A stretch of DNA of 64,000 nt from Sphingomonas sediminicola (GTDB taxonomy: Bacteria > Pseudomonadota > Alphaproteobacteria > Sphingomonadales > Sphingomonadaceae): assembly GCF_014489515.1 (NCBI RefSeq), contig NZ_CP060782.1, positions 2,480,001 to 2,544,000 of the forward strand. Direction: 5' to 3'. The first letter of the stretch is position 1. Every line of letters starts with the position of its first letter. Below, piece after piece: positions 48,818-58,344 of the stretch. The translations under genes were made by a program, and so were the position numbers. Under the pieces are notes generated by a model. The model had not been told where the DNA came from and did not search any database. It was given only the letters and a program-made list of their open reading frames with translations.

Positions 48818-49411
48818 TCACTTCTTCGATACCTTAACTTCAGCGTTTTGAACCGACCGTACGGCGTAGCCATTCGGTCCTGCGGCCGCTGTGGCTTTGT
48901 AGCTCTCAATCACTGCCTGACAGGCTGCATCGACCAGTTCCGGCCGCTCGTTTTCAGGATATTCCACGCAATCAGAAACGCGACCGTGTTCATCAACGGC
49001 GAACATCACCTTGGCATAGCCCGACGAGCGAGCCCCTTTGGGAATTTGGTCTACTTTAACCGTAACGTCAGGCGGCCTGAGGTTCGGAGGCGGATCGTCT
49101 CCGACCGCCCATGTCACTCCGGCTCGAAAGACACCCTGGACGGGTGATCCGTCGGTCCACTTCGCCGGTGCCAGCTTCGCACGCTTTTTGATGATGTTGC
49201 AAGACAGACTGTCGAGGTAACTGTCATTGCTGCTGATCTCGACGTCGCAAGCCTGGATTGAGCCGTCGGGCTTCACCGTGACTCGATAGGTCAGCCAGCG
49301 CGTGACCCCGTTGATCTGGTGGTAGGCCGGCATGTCATCGGGCGACCACCACTTGAGGAAATCGATGGGAACCGGAGCGCTCAATTGAGCGGCAAGTGCA
49401 ACCCAGATCAT
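48818..49411 (-). CDS. TonB C-terminal-like periplasmic protein
   Basis: 197 aa with a short hydrophobic N-terminus (MIWVALAAQL) that may be a signal. Two TonB-C-like units appear: WLTYRVTVKPDGSIQACDVEISSNDSYLDSLSC and GYAKVMFAVDEHGRVSDCVEYPENERPELVDAACQAVI. Stand-alone TonB-C proteins are frequent in sphingomonads; whether it contacts a receptor is unknown. Confidence 0.75.
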   Translation of the reverse strand: MIWVALAAQLSAPVPIDFLKWWSPDDMPAYHQINGVTRWLTYRVTVKPDGSIQACDVEISSNDSYLDSLSCNIIKKRAKLAPAKWTDGSPVQGVFRAGVTWAVGDDPPPNLRPPDVTVKVDQIPKGARSSGYAKVMFAVDEHGRVSDCVEYPENERPELVDAACQAVIESYKATAAAGPNGYAVRSVQNAEVKVSKK

Positions 49412-49468
49412 GCGTTCAAGTTTGCATTGGTCTCAGCCATTGTCGATATGCGTCAGCTTCTAGCTTCT

Positions 49469-49498
49469 AATGTCAGCTTTGGGTCGAAAGCGGACATT
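49469..49498. repeat. 30-bp palindromic repeat, copy 8
   Basis: AATGTCAGC and GCGGACATT arms around TTTGGGTCGAAA. Between divergent genes. Confidence 0.75.
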
Positions 49499-49530
49499 GC
49501 GCGTCGTCACCATTTCCATAAGGTTCGCTG

Positions 49531-49866
49531 ATGAACACGGCGACGCTCCGACAGCGCCTAATCGCTATTCTCAACGAAGAAGAGCGACCAAATGTTGATT
49601 GGCATGCCGTTGAGGACCTCTGCACGAAGCTCTCTGACGATCTCGAAAATCACCCCAATCAGGACTGCCCTCACATCGTCCATCACTTCCTGGCGGACGC
49701 GGACATAAGGGCGAAAGATGCCGAATATGGCCGAAAGCAGCGGGTTGAAATCAGGCGCTTTGCCGACACCGGCGAATGCGATGACAGCAAGCCGGTTTCT
49801 GGCCGTGGTTGCTTGGCCGTCGCTATCGTTTGCCTCGGTGCGCTACTATTCTGGTGGCTAAGCTAA
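49531..49866 (+). CDS. Hypothetical protein with C-terminal membrane anchor
   Basis: 111 aa. A soluble helical part (LRQRLIAILNEEERPNVDWHAVEDLCTKLSDDLEN) is followed by a single C-terminal helix, LAVAIVCLGALLFWWLS, typical of a tail anchor. No family recognised. Copy 9 of the palindromic repeat starts inside its TAA stop. Confidence 0.6.
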   Translation: MNTATLRQRLIAILNEEERPNVDWHAVEDLCTKLSDDLENHPNQDCPHIVHHFLADADIRAKDAEYGRKQRVEIRRFADTGECDDSKPVSGRGCLAVAIVCLGALLFWWLS

Positions 49867-49894
49867 TGTCCGCAATGGGTCGAAAGCAGACGCT
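49865..49894. repeat. 30-bp palindromic repeat, copy 9
   Basis: AATGTCCGC and GCAGACGCT arms around AATGGGTCGAAA, the right arm diverged. The first two bases are part of the preceding stop codon. Confidence 0.7.
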
Positions 49895-50478
49895 AGGATG
49901 ATCTGCTCGTTGTCCGGGAAGAGGCAGGGCTAGGGTCTCGCACGGCTCGACCCGACGTTGATCCGCTCACGTATCTCAAAGGCAAGCGCGCAGCTATCGC
50001 AGGCCCGGGCTCAAGCGGCGCAGTAACAAGGCGAGGCCAATCGGGTCCGAGGGCTCGATGAACCCGGCATTCTGCCGGACGGAGAGGATGGCTGCGGTTG
50101 AGCAGGGCTCGCCTGATGGAACGCGCGCCGCCGTAGGCGGCGTTCCTTCCTGATCGCAGAAGATCGTTGGACCCAAAAGATTATCCGAGATGATTTCTGA
50201 GGCAAACGGGATCTTTCTGGAAAAGAAGAACAGGACACCGAGGTTAATCAACCCAAATTGCTAGCGCAGGAACTTGTTGAGTCTGAAACAACGAATGTGT
50301 CGAATCATCAGGAAGATTTCCAGAACCTATTCATTAGAACATCCACAATACTTCCACAACAAACCGATACGCATTCATTCATTGTTAGAACATCGGAAAA
50401 CGGCATTTTGATACTTTGACAAATCGACAATTCGCATCGATTATCACGCGCGAGTTGTTGTGGCAGTTGGAGTAGCAG
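49895..50478. other. Gene-free stretch before the transposition genes
   Basis: No convincing gene. GGAACGC (50118-50124) and GCGTTCC (50140-50146) flank GCGCCGCCGTAGGCG, a strong hairpin. From about 50260 the composition becomes AT-rich, and TTAGAACATC occurs twice in direct orientation (50334-50343, 50385-50394), each after TTCATT. These could be transposase-binding sites near the left end of the Tn7-like element, but no matching inverted copy was found on the right, so the end is not located. Confidence 0.4.
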
Positions 50479-52707
50479 ATGAGTGCGCCGGTCCGACTGA
50501 AGGTTGGGGACTGCTTCGTCCTGGACGGCATGTCTTCGCCGCTATGCCGTGTTCTCAAGGTTACGAAGGCGGGCATCAGCGTGCTCAAGAGCGGCAAGGA
50601 TGAGGATGAGCCCGAGACCATCTCCTTCGGCGAGGTGTTGCAGGCTTATGGACGGCGGAGGTTCCGCATTGGCCCGTAAATCTCGACAGCCTCCAAGCTG
50701 ACAAGGTCGAGATGTTGCAGTCGGCCTTTACCGCTTGGCCGGCGCACGTCAGGAGAGAAGCGGCTCGGCGGTTGGCTTATGTGTCAGAAGTCGACCAGCG
50801 CATCCCTGTTTGCGGGACGATCAGGGCCGCCTGCCTCTCGGCACGCGGCGAGACCTTTTCCGCCCACTTCGAAGCTTGGGAGGCAGAAGAGAAGAACGCG
50901 GCGCTCATAATCCATAGCTCTAGGACCCACCGGAAGGGAGAGAGCTTCGACGGGCCAGCTGTCAAGCACCGGCGGGTGAAACAGCCTTCTGCCCGGACCA
51001 TAGAGAACTGGTACGGCGATTGGCGGGATGCCGGACGCGACATCTGCGCTCTCATTCCGAGCTATCACCGCAGAGGCTGCCGTAGCCCCATTACAAGGCC
51101 AAGGATCGGTCAGGCTTCGACACATATCATTATGCCAAGAAGGCGATCGACGAAGTCTACATGACGTTGTTGCGACCTCCATCCACGGCCGCTTGGGAGG
51201 TGTACAAGGACTGTGTCGAAGAAAGCAGCTTGCCCGCCACCGAGCTGATGTCTGATCGAGGCTTTCGCGATTACATCGACAGGCTCTACACGCCTGAAGA
51301 GCAGTGCATAGCACGCAAGGGCCGGAAGAAGGCCTTCCTCGAGCACGGCATTTTCATTCCACAGGACCTACCCGACATCCCGCTCGATGAGGTGGAGATC
51401 GATCACTGCTTGGTGGACGTCATATTGATACACAAGAACGGGCGGATTGCCGGTCGGCCGTGGATTACCGTCCTTCTCGATAGGGCAACGAGATGCGTTC
51501 TCGGCATTCACATCACCTTCCAGCCGCCGAGCTACCACTCCGTCCGCCTAGCGATTGCCCACTCGGCTTATCCAAAGGATCTCTCGACGTTCCCGTCCAT
51601 CAAACGAAAATGGGCGTGCTTCGGAGTGCCCAAATACTTGATCAGTGATCAGGGCAAGGAGTTCAAATGCGCGAGTTTCAAGGCGACCTGCGCTGCGCTA
51701 GACATCATTCCGGTCCCTCTTCCAGGTCGCAGCCCTTGGCTCAAAGGTGCTATTGAGCGGCTGTTCGGGTACATGGGTATAGCCGTCTTTGACCTGATGG
51801 ACGGCGCAACGAAGTTTAACGACGTCGAGGCCTACCGATCAGCAAAAAGTGCTCGTCTAGATAAGGACGAATTCACGAAGCGGCTCATCCGCTGGATTGT
51901 CGATCGCTATCATCATCGACCGCATCCCAAGCTCGAAGAGCGCTACGGAAGGGGTACGACGCCTGACATGGCGTGGCAGGTTCTGACCTCGCGCTACGGC
52001 ATTCGTTTGGCTCGTGACCCAGAGCAAGTGCATCTCATCACTGGCGAGATCTTCAATTGTCGGATCAGGTCGGATGGCATCCGGATCGGTCCGCAATGGT
52101 ACTTAGACAAAGATGTAATGGAGCGGCTTCGCAAGAGGCACGGACCTGGCAAGGTCTGGCGGGTTCATCGGGACGATACCGACTGGGGATATATCCGTCT
52201 TCTGGATGATACAGGCCGCGTGCCCCACTGGATCACGATACCTAATGCCAACCGCGAGGTCATGAGCGGCGTCTCCAGAGAGCAGTTCAAGATCATCCTC
52301 GACGAAGCGCGCCAGATGACCCGCGAAGGTGCGGAGATCCAGGTTGCCACCCTCGCTCGCGCCAAGAACCGCTTAGAGCGCGAGAGTGCGGCGCTTCAAA
52401 ACGGAGAATACAAGCGGAACAGCACTCATAAATATCTGCTCAAATGGACCAAGTACGGGACCTTGGGACGTTGGTGACCCCGGTCCCGGGGTTCGAGCAC
52501 CAAGTCATCGCCAACGACCAGGACCCCCTGTTGGAGGATGACTCGTTCGAGCTTGCAGCGGCTTGCGAACCGTCGCGCGTCGTCTCACCTGAGCCTAGAG
52601 CAAAGAACGCTGACCAAGTTGGCTTGCCACAAGTCGACGAGGAATCTTTGGATGAGCTGGCAGCCCTCATTGAGGAACGCATGAAGCTTTGGCGGGCTAA
52701 ATCATGA
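50479..52707 (+). CDS. tnsB: TnsB-like DDE transposase, three frameshifts
   Basis: About 743 aa when rejoined. An N-terminal domain (RLKVGDCFVLDGMSSPLCRVL) and HTH segments precede the RNase H-like core. The catalytic triad is Asp in VEIDHCLVD (codon at 51401), Asp in LISDQGKEF (51647) and Glu in LKGAIERLFGYM (51755); exactly 35 residues separate the last two, as in the family. A Mu-type C-terminal barrel follows. Frame breaks lie at CCC 50673-50675, CCCC 51086-51089 and GGG 52465-52467; one base each restores continuity. The tail (ESLDELAALIEERMKLWRA) would be the TnsC-contacting hook. Its stop overlaps tnsC. Confidence 0.88.
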
Positions 52708-53782
52708 TGGTCGGGTACGCACCTGGCGAACTCGAAGCCACCATCGCCAGCAGCCGTCTTGAGCAAAGTATCGTCCAGCACAAGTTGCTCTTCCATGGCT
52801 TGCAACGTCTACGCCTGCACCAGGCACGAAGTCTGAAGCTCTTCGAGGGCTCCTCACAGCCATCGCATCTGCTCATCGTCACAGGCCTCCCTGGGGCAGG
52901 GAAATCAACGTTGCTCAAGCAGCACAAGCGCGACTTTCCCGACGTTGAGACAATCGACGGTCGAATGATGCCCGTAGTGCTGGTCGAAATGCCTTTTCCC
53001 TGCACTCGCAAGGGTCTCGTCGAGGCCATACTCATGGCGATGGGCCATGAGCCCAGCGCCAACTGGAATACCGCCCGTATCGTAGACGAGATCGCTAATT
53101 TCGCGCGGCGGCACGATGTTCTCATGATCGCCATTGATGAGGCAGACCGCATCTTTGGCTCTGAAGCGCCAATATTGGCGAAGTTTCTCGTGTCGCTTCT
53201 GAACAGCCTCGACTGTCAGCTCGTGCTTGCCGGAGCTCCCGAGATTCAGCAGCTCCACAAAGGCTGGGGCCTGGAGAGACGGAAAGAGGTGGATCTGAAC
53301 CTCGATCCTTACCGCTTCAACACTAGAGAGGGCCAGACCGACTTCCGCTCAATGCTCGGGCTGTTCGAAGAGAACATGGGGTTGCCCGAACCATCGCTCA
53401 TAAACTCGCCGGATTTCAGCAAGCGACTCTACCTCGCGTCAGGGGGCAGGTTGGCCTCGTCAGCAAGCTCTTGGTCGAGGCTTTGAGGCGTGCTCACATG
53501 AGGCAGATGGCCAAGATCGATCTTGCACTCCTCGGCGAGGTTTACGTCGCCTTCAAGCGGGGCGACGAGGACGAGGAGATCGAATTCGATTGCGACGCAG
53601 AAACCATTGATGCGGCCGAACCTCTTCCGTTGAGTGACAATCCTTTTCTCTGCACCTCGGCTCGCTTGAAAATCCTGTGGGATGATCTTCACGCCGAAAG
53701 AGCGCGCAAGGCGAGGGATAATGCGAAGCCCGCGGTGAACAACGCCACGATAGGAGCCAAGGGAAAAGGCAAAAGCTCGTAG
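52704..53782 (+). CDS. tnsC: TnsC-like AAA+ ATPase, one frameshift
   Basis: About 359 aa after correction. TnsC forms ATP-dependent filaments on target DNA and links the target selector to TnsB. Walker A is VTGLPGAGKSTLL (~60-70), Walker B is VLMIAIDEADRIFG, sensor-1 is LVLAGAPEIQ. The frame breaks at the GGGGG run 53442-53446; one G gives YLASGGQVGLVSKLLVEALRRAHM. The C-terminal tail is Lys/Ala-rich. The start overlaps the tnsB end as ATGA. Confidence 0.9.
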
Positions 53783-55506
53783 GTGTCACGGGCTCTGACC
53801 CTCAGGCTCCGGCCAAGGCTAATGGAGCCGGCGCATGGCGCCTTCGTCAGGCTAGCGGGCAGGATGGGTTATCGGGCCCTCCGAGATCTTCGACGCCGCC
53901 TTCGATTTTCACTGCACGATCTCACGAAGGGAATGAACGTCGATGAATTTGCGTTTCGAGCAGGCCTAGATCCGGGCAGCTCATGAAGTGGTCTCCGGTA
54001 AGGCGACCGACAGGCCGTCTAGTCGAGCTCCGAGGCGAGCTGATCAGACTTGGGGATTGGTCCACTACGTTCCGACGGCGGTGTGAGCTTTGTCTGAACG
54101 GCGATTTCGAACGAGCGCGATCTCTTGGAATCGACGACCGGGCCTGGGCCTGTCATCGCTTCCACTGGGACGTTCAATCGATTTCCACTTGTCCTGAGCA
54201 TGGCTGCGCCCTGACGGACGATTGCTCCGCCTGCGGCCGGCGGCAGCGTTGGTCCGACCCGTCACTGCTTTATTGCGCGTGCGGCGCCCGGTTGACCTGC
54301 AGACTATTCGCGACCGCTCGCTCCGTTTGCAGCGACTATCTTGCCGGCCGGCTTGGAGTCAGCGACCGCTTAAGCTGCGAGCTACTCGATGCGCTCGACT
54401 ATCGGCATGCGGTTCGTGCTGTGAGGATTTTGAGCTTCGCCGCTTCCGATGCTGGCATCGAAGCTGTCGGAGATTTTTGCACGCCAGCGGACCGCGGATG
54501 GACGATCGCCAAAAATTGGGTCGATTCGATCCCGTTGCTTCTGGACAGTCTCTTAAAGCGCCGAGGTCGTAGAGGCTCGGGCCTCATAGAGGCTTACGGC
54601 AGACTTTATACCGAGACGGACGAGCAAAGCGCAGGGCCGATCTTCTCAGAACAGCTTCTTGCCGCGATTGAGCGGCACGCGGTCCAACACGGCATAATAG
54701 CCGAGAACGAGTGCCGACGTGGGCGACCGCCCCTAGGAACCGTGAGCGTCACCGGCCTGGCTAGAAGACTAGGACGATCATACGAGACGACAAGGTCGCT
54801 GCTGAGGGAGGCCAACGCCATTCCTCGGGGCTCCCGACGCGGTGTGGCATTCGCCATAGAGGCGTCGATTGCCGATTCACTGCCGCCGCGCCAGCCCGAG
54901 AGCGCGACCCAAGTCCTTGGCGTGGGCAAGCGGCAAGCTGCTCAACTCGTTGCCGAGTTTTGCCTGAAGAATAATCTGGGTCGCCCATGTCCCGAGATGG
55001 CTCGGAGGTGGGTAAGCAGCCTCCCAACATATCAAAGCCTTCCGTCTGAAACTGGTCTTCTATCGGACGTGTGCCGAAATCGCGCGGTGTCGCTCGCCAA
55101 TATTTGCCACGGCATCATTGCAGGTCGCGTCCGCTGCACGCGGCTGACTGCGACCGGCGGCTTGAGCGACTTCCGTGTCAGCGTTGAGGATTGCGTGAGC
55201 CTCAAACGGGCATCCGAGTGGACCATTAAGGACGTCAGTCAAAGGTTCGGCGCGCATCATCAAGCCCTACTTGAACTGGTGAAGCTGGGCGTGCTGGCGC
55301 GACACGGGCGAAAGCTGTGCCGAGAGAATGTAGAGGCATTTTTCGCAGAGCATCTAACTACAGCTCAGCTCGCCGAGAGGCTGCATATCGCAGCCAAGCA
55401 GGTGATAGGTTTCGCGGACCGACGAGGCGTTCACCCTGCGTTCGGCCCACCGAGCGTTCGCCAAACATTTTTCCGACTGCAGGATTGCCGTCAACTGAGT
55501 CTCTAG
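53783..55506 (+). CDS. TniQ/TnsD-like target selector 1, one frameshift
   Basis: About 574 aa. The GTG start directly follows the tnsC stop. The N-terminus LTLRLRPRLMEPAHGAFVRLAGRMGY is a TniQ domain; zinc-binding pairs follow: CELCLNG, CPEHGCAL, CSACGRRQ and CACGARL. The frame breaks at GGG 53974-53976; one G gives LDPGQLMKWSPVRR. The C-terminal half has at least two HTH-like segments (VTGLARRLGRSYETTRSLLREA, LTTAQLAERLHIAAKQVIG), as expected for TnsD-like DNA recognition. Confidence 0.85.
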
Positions 55507-55566
55507 GACGGGTGGCGAGCAGTCGATCGAGCGGGTCAACGACATCGTGATCAATGGGAGTGTCTT

Positions 55567-57441
55567 ATGGGAACCCCAAGGCCACATCTGCGGAAGAGAC
55601 CACCACATCTCTTACGAAAGGCCCCTCTCTACATACGGGAGCGAGCGGACGAGGCTCCCGCCTCCATCTGGTGCCGCCTAGCGAGGCGGGCCGGTTATCA
55701 AAATGTCACCGACTTTTTGAATACAGCTGGCGCGAAAGGCGACGTCATGAATTCGCCATGGCGGGAAGAGTCCCTGATCGCGCTCGCAAACGTTTCGGGT
55801 CAGGATTTGGAGACCTTAAAAGCTCGAACGCCGCTGTCCACTGATCGCGGAATCATCCTGAACTCCATCCTGCTGACAGACCACACGCGCTTTCCTCATC
55901 CCGGAGGAGCTTTCATCGATTCAGTCTGTCCCGAGTGTTTGGCCAACGATCTTGAGCACCTCGAGGGCCGGAGGACTGCAGGCCCTATCGTCGTTTCTGG
56001 TGGCCCTCTCCTTTATAGGCTGCCCCTCCATCGGCGGCCCTTGATTTCCCGATGCCCGGGCTGTGGAGACCAGCTCCAAACCCGCAGAGTGCGGGTCGAG
56101 TCTTGTGTCTGTGGGGCAAATTTGGCGCGGTGCTCCGAACTCCAAGCGGAAGTGGCAACGTTGGACGCGGCGTTTGTTGGCTACCTTATGGGTTCTCCGA
56201 GGCCGTCCTGGACTCTCCCATATGATCTTCAGACCCTCTCGGATCTTTGTCTGCGAGTTGGTCTCTTTTTCAGTGACGCTCCGTATCTGGATGTTGGACG
56301 ACACCTGCCGCCTCACGAGATCATGCGGATGTCATCTGAGGCATTCGACCTTCTGCTAGACGCTGACGGAGACCTTTGTCAGGTCATCGGCGAGAAAGCC
56401 GCGCGGAGAGCGGGTCACGGCTTTTCGCGCGTTTTTGGTCCGCTCGCGCACTTTCATGAACAGCGCATACGCAGACACCGCCGCGAGTTGCCGTTCATGT
56501 CTGCTCTTGAGAGGCTATGGAAGGAGATTGTCCTGAACCGCGCCCGTGGTGTGGCACGTCATAATCGTCAGCAGCCGTTGCGCTTTTCGCTAAGTGAAGT
56601 TGCGCTCTTAAACGAGGTTTCTGAGGCGGCGGTTGCCGAAATCGTCGCGGAGCTTACCGAGACAAAAGTCGAGGATTGGTCTCCGGCGGCGATGCTGGAT
56701 GCAAAGCTGATTCAATCAGTCAGGCTGAAGATCGGACATACTGGCACCATACATGAACTCGCCGCGATGTTGGGTGTCGGTTGGAAAGTCGTGCTCCAAC
56801 TGGCCGAGCGTGGAGTTTTTCAGCGCGTGAGCGGGAAGACGTCTACGAAGGCAAACCTGTTCGATCTGAGGGCGCCCCGCGCATTCGTGGCTGCGGCTGC
56901 AGAAGGGAAGCCGACCTTCTCAGAACAGCCGGATGACCTCGTTTCAATAATTACCCGTAGATCTCAGAGCATTGCTGAGATTGTTCGAGCCATTCAGGAC
57001 GGTCAGCTTGAATGTGAGGGCCGGCTGAAAGGAGTAGCTGGATTGGCGGGGCTGCTCGTTAGGGATCAGCAATTGGGTTGGGACTACCGGCAATATGAAG
57101 TCGAGTTCGGCCTACCAATTTACGACGGCGGCGCGAGGCTTATGATGGGGGACTGGGCCGTTAATCGATTAATAGAGGCCGGCTTCCTGGAAATTTATCC
57201 TTCGTCGCGTAATCGCACAAAATCTCACACTGTGACGCGCCGGTCGCTCGAAGCGTTCGCGGAGCGTTACGTCAGTAAGGCCGAGTTGGCGGCCAGATCG
57301 GATCTTGCGCAAGAGATCATCACAAAGCGCATGCGCGTGGCGAGAATTCCGTGCCTCGAAATGAACGGTTCTCGCTTCCACCGCGTTTTCGAGCGCGAGC
57401 GCGCCCTTCACGCTTTAGGACTGAACGAGGAACCCATTTAA
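55567..57441 (+). CDS. TniQ/TnsD-like target selector 2
   Basis: 624 aa, intact. It differs clearly from the first selector but has the same plan: RERADEAPASIWCRLARRAGY at the start, zinc motifs VCPECLAND, CPGCGDQL and CVCGANL, then a long C-terminal part with HTH-like units (SLSEVALLNEVSEAAVAEIV, HELAAMLGVGWKVVLQLAERGV, YVSKAELAARSDLAQEIITKRM). It is 60 bp after selector 1. Two selectors in one element usually mean two target modes, or a heteromeric selector. Confidence 0.83.
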   Translation: MGTPRPHLRKRPPHLLRKAPLYIRERADEAPASIWCRLARRAGYQNVTDFLNTAGAKGDVMNSPWREESLIALANVSGQDLETLKARTPLSTDRGIILNSILLTDHTRFPHPGGAFIDSVCPECLANDLEHLEGRRTAGPIVVSGGPLLYRLPLHRRPLISRCPGCGDQLQTRRVRVESCVCGANLARCSELQAEVATLDAAFVGYLMGSPRPSWTLPYDLQTLSDLCLRVGLFFSDAPYLDVGRHLPPHEIMRMSSEAFDLLLDADGDLCQVIGEKAARRAGHGFSRVFGPLAHFHEQRIRRHRRELPFMSALERLWKEIVLNRARGVARHNRQQPLRFSLSEVALLNEVSEAAVAEIVAELTETKVEDWSPAAMLDAKLIQSVRLKIGHTGTIHELAAMLGVGWKVVLQLAERGVFQRVSGKTSTKANLFDLRAPRAFVAAAAEGKPTFSEQPDDLVSIITRRSQSIAEIVRAIQDGQLECEGRLKGVAGLAGLLVRDQQLGWDYRQYEVEFGLPIYDGGARLMMGDWAVNRLIEAGFLEIYPSSRNRTKSHTVTRRSLEAFAERYVSKAELAARSDLAQEIITKRMRVARIPCLEMNGSRFHRVFERERALHALGLNEEPI

Positions 57442-57573
57442 TGCTTCCGAAAGAGATTAAGAGCTGCTTTATCGCTTCCGCGACGCGGGAGATTGCCTTC
57501 CGAATTCGCGGATCGGCTCCGCTTTTTCGGCTCCGTTGAGAACTGCCTTGGCGAGCCCGGTGTTGCCACAGTC
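57442..57573. other. Junction of the transposon with chromosomal genes
   Basis: No gene. ATGCTTCCGAAAGAGATTAA follows the second tniQ stop, then a second GCTTCCG block. Both match, on the minus strand, the CGGAAGC-containing repeats after gyrB. From about 57490 the sequence is GC-rich. The right end of the element should lie here, but no terminal inverted repeat was recognised. Confidence 0.35.
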
Positions 57574-58344
57574 GTGACCGTTGAATCGTCGATCACCGTC
57601 GCAAGCTACAATGTGCGCAAGGCCATCGGCACCGACCGGCGCCGAAACCCGCAGCGCGTGCTCGATGTGCTCCACGAAATGGATGCCGACATCGTCGCCC
57701 TGCAGGAAGCGGACAAGCGCTTCGGCGGACGCGGCGCGGCCGTGCCGCACGAGCTGATCGACGATCACGGGACGTACAGGCCGGTGTTCTTCGGAGTGAA
57801 GCACCGGCGCGTTCTGGACCGCATGCCGGGCGGAAAGCATGTCGACGCGCTGCTCAAGATCAACACGCGCAACATGGGCTGGCACGGCAACGCCATCCTC
57901 GTGAAGCAGCATGTCGGCGTGCTCGACTGTGCGGCGCTTGAGCTTCCGACATTCGAGCCGCGCGGGGCCGTGCTTGCTGAATTGTTGATCGGCGAGAGGC
58001 CCGTCCGGGTGATCGGCATGCATCTCGATCTCTCCGGAATGTGGCGACGGCGCCAGATCCGGGCGATCCTTGAGGCCGTGGCAAAGCGGCCTCAGAAAAT
58101 GCCCACCATCCTGATGGGCGACACCAACGAGTGGCGCGAAGCGGCGGGCTGCCTCAGGGACTTTGAACCGCATTTCCATATCGCTCCGACCGGGCCGAGC
58201 TTCCATTCGCGGCACCCGGTGGCGGCGCTCGATCGCATCATAGTCGACAAGGAATTGCGGATCGATGCGGCCGGCGTGCACATGAGTCCCTCGGCGCGGC
58301 GCGCGTCGGACCATCTGCCAATCTGGGCGCGGCTCTCGCCTTAG
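57574..58344 (+). CDS. Endonuclease/exonuclease/phosphatase family protein
   Basis: 256 aa from the GTG at 57574 (TVESSITVASYNVRKAIG, with the catalytic Asn region). EEP-fold motifs: DADIVALQEADKRFGG (Glu), MGWHGNAILVK, VIGMHLDLSG, LMGDTNEWRE (Asp/Asn) and ASDHLPIWARL (Asp-His). Substrate may be DNA, a lipid or a phosphoester. It is convergent with rpoN and shares a 4-nt overlap (TTAG) at the stops. A longer start at 57493 would run into the transposon junction. Confidence 0.88.
   Translation: MTVESSITVASYNVRKAIGTDRRRNPQRVLDVLHEMDADIVALQEADKRFGGRGAAVPHELIDDHGTYRPVFFGVKHRRVLDRMPGGKHVDALLKINTRNMGWHGNAILVKQHVGVLDCAALELPTFEPRGAVLAELLIGERPVRVIGMHLDLSGMWRRRQIRAILEAVAKRPQKMPTILMGDTNEWREAAGCLRDFEPHFHIAPTGPSFHSRHPVAALDRIIVDKELRIDAAGVHMSPSARRASDHLPIWARLSP

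Larger units (their letters stand above)
50479..57441 (+). mobile_element. Tn7-like transposition module: TnsB, TnsC, TniQ, TniQ
   Basis: Four genes in one direction, the first three joined by 4-nt overlap or contact and the last 60 bp away. They encode a DDE transposase, an AAA+ regulator and two different target-selector proteins. There is no TnsA endonuclease, no resolvase, no Cas gene and no CRISPR. The composition is more AT-rich than the flanks. The nearest genes on the right are chromosomal (EEP nuclease, rpoN). The element ends were not located. The genes contain five single-base breaks of the same type seen in core genes, so the module may be intact. Confidence 0.85.

Noticed and set aside
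49994-50251. Minus-strand 85-aa open frame before the transposition genes
   Set aside because: Mixed composition, no recognised family, overlaps a strong hairpin at 50118-50146 and lacks a convincing ribosome site.
52444-52707. Separate small gene between tnsB and tnsC
   Set aside because: It is in the frame expected after a third one-base deletion in tnsB, and ends in an ATGA overlap with tnsC. It is better read as the TnsB C-terminal tail, though a separate gene cannot be fully excluded.
50479-57573. CRISPR-associated transposon
   Set aside because: No cas gene and no CRISPR-like repeat array was seen anywhere in the window.
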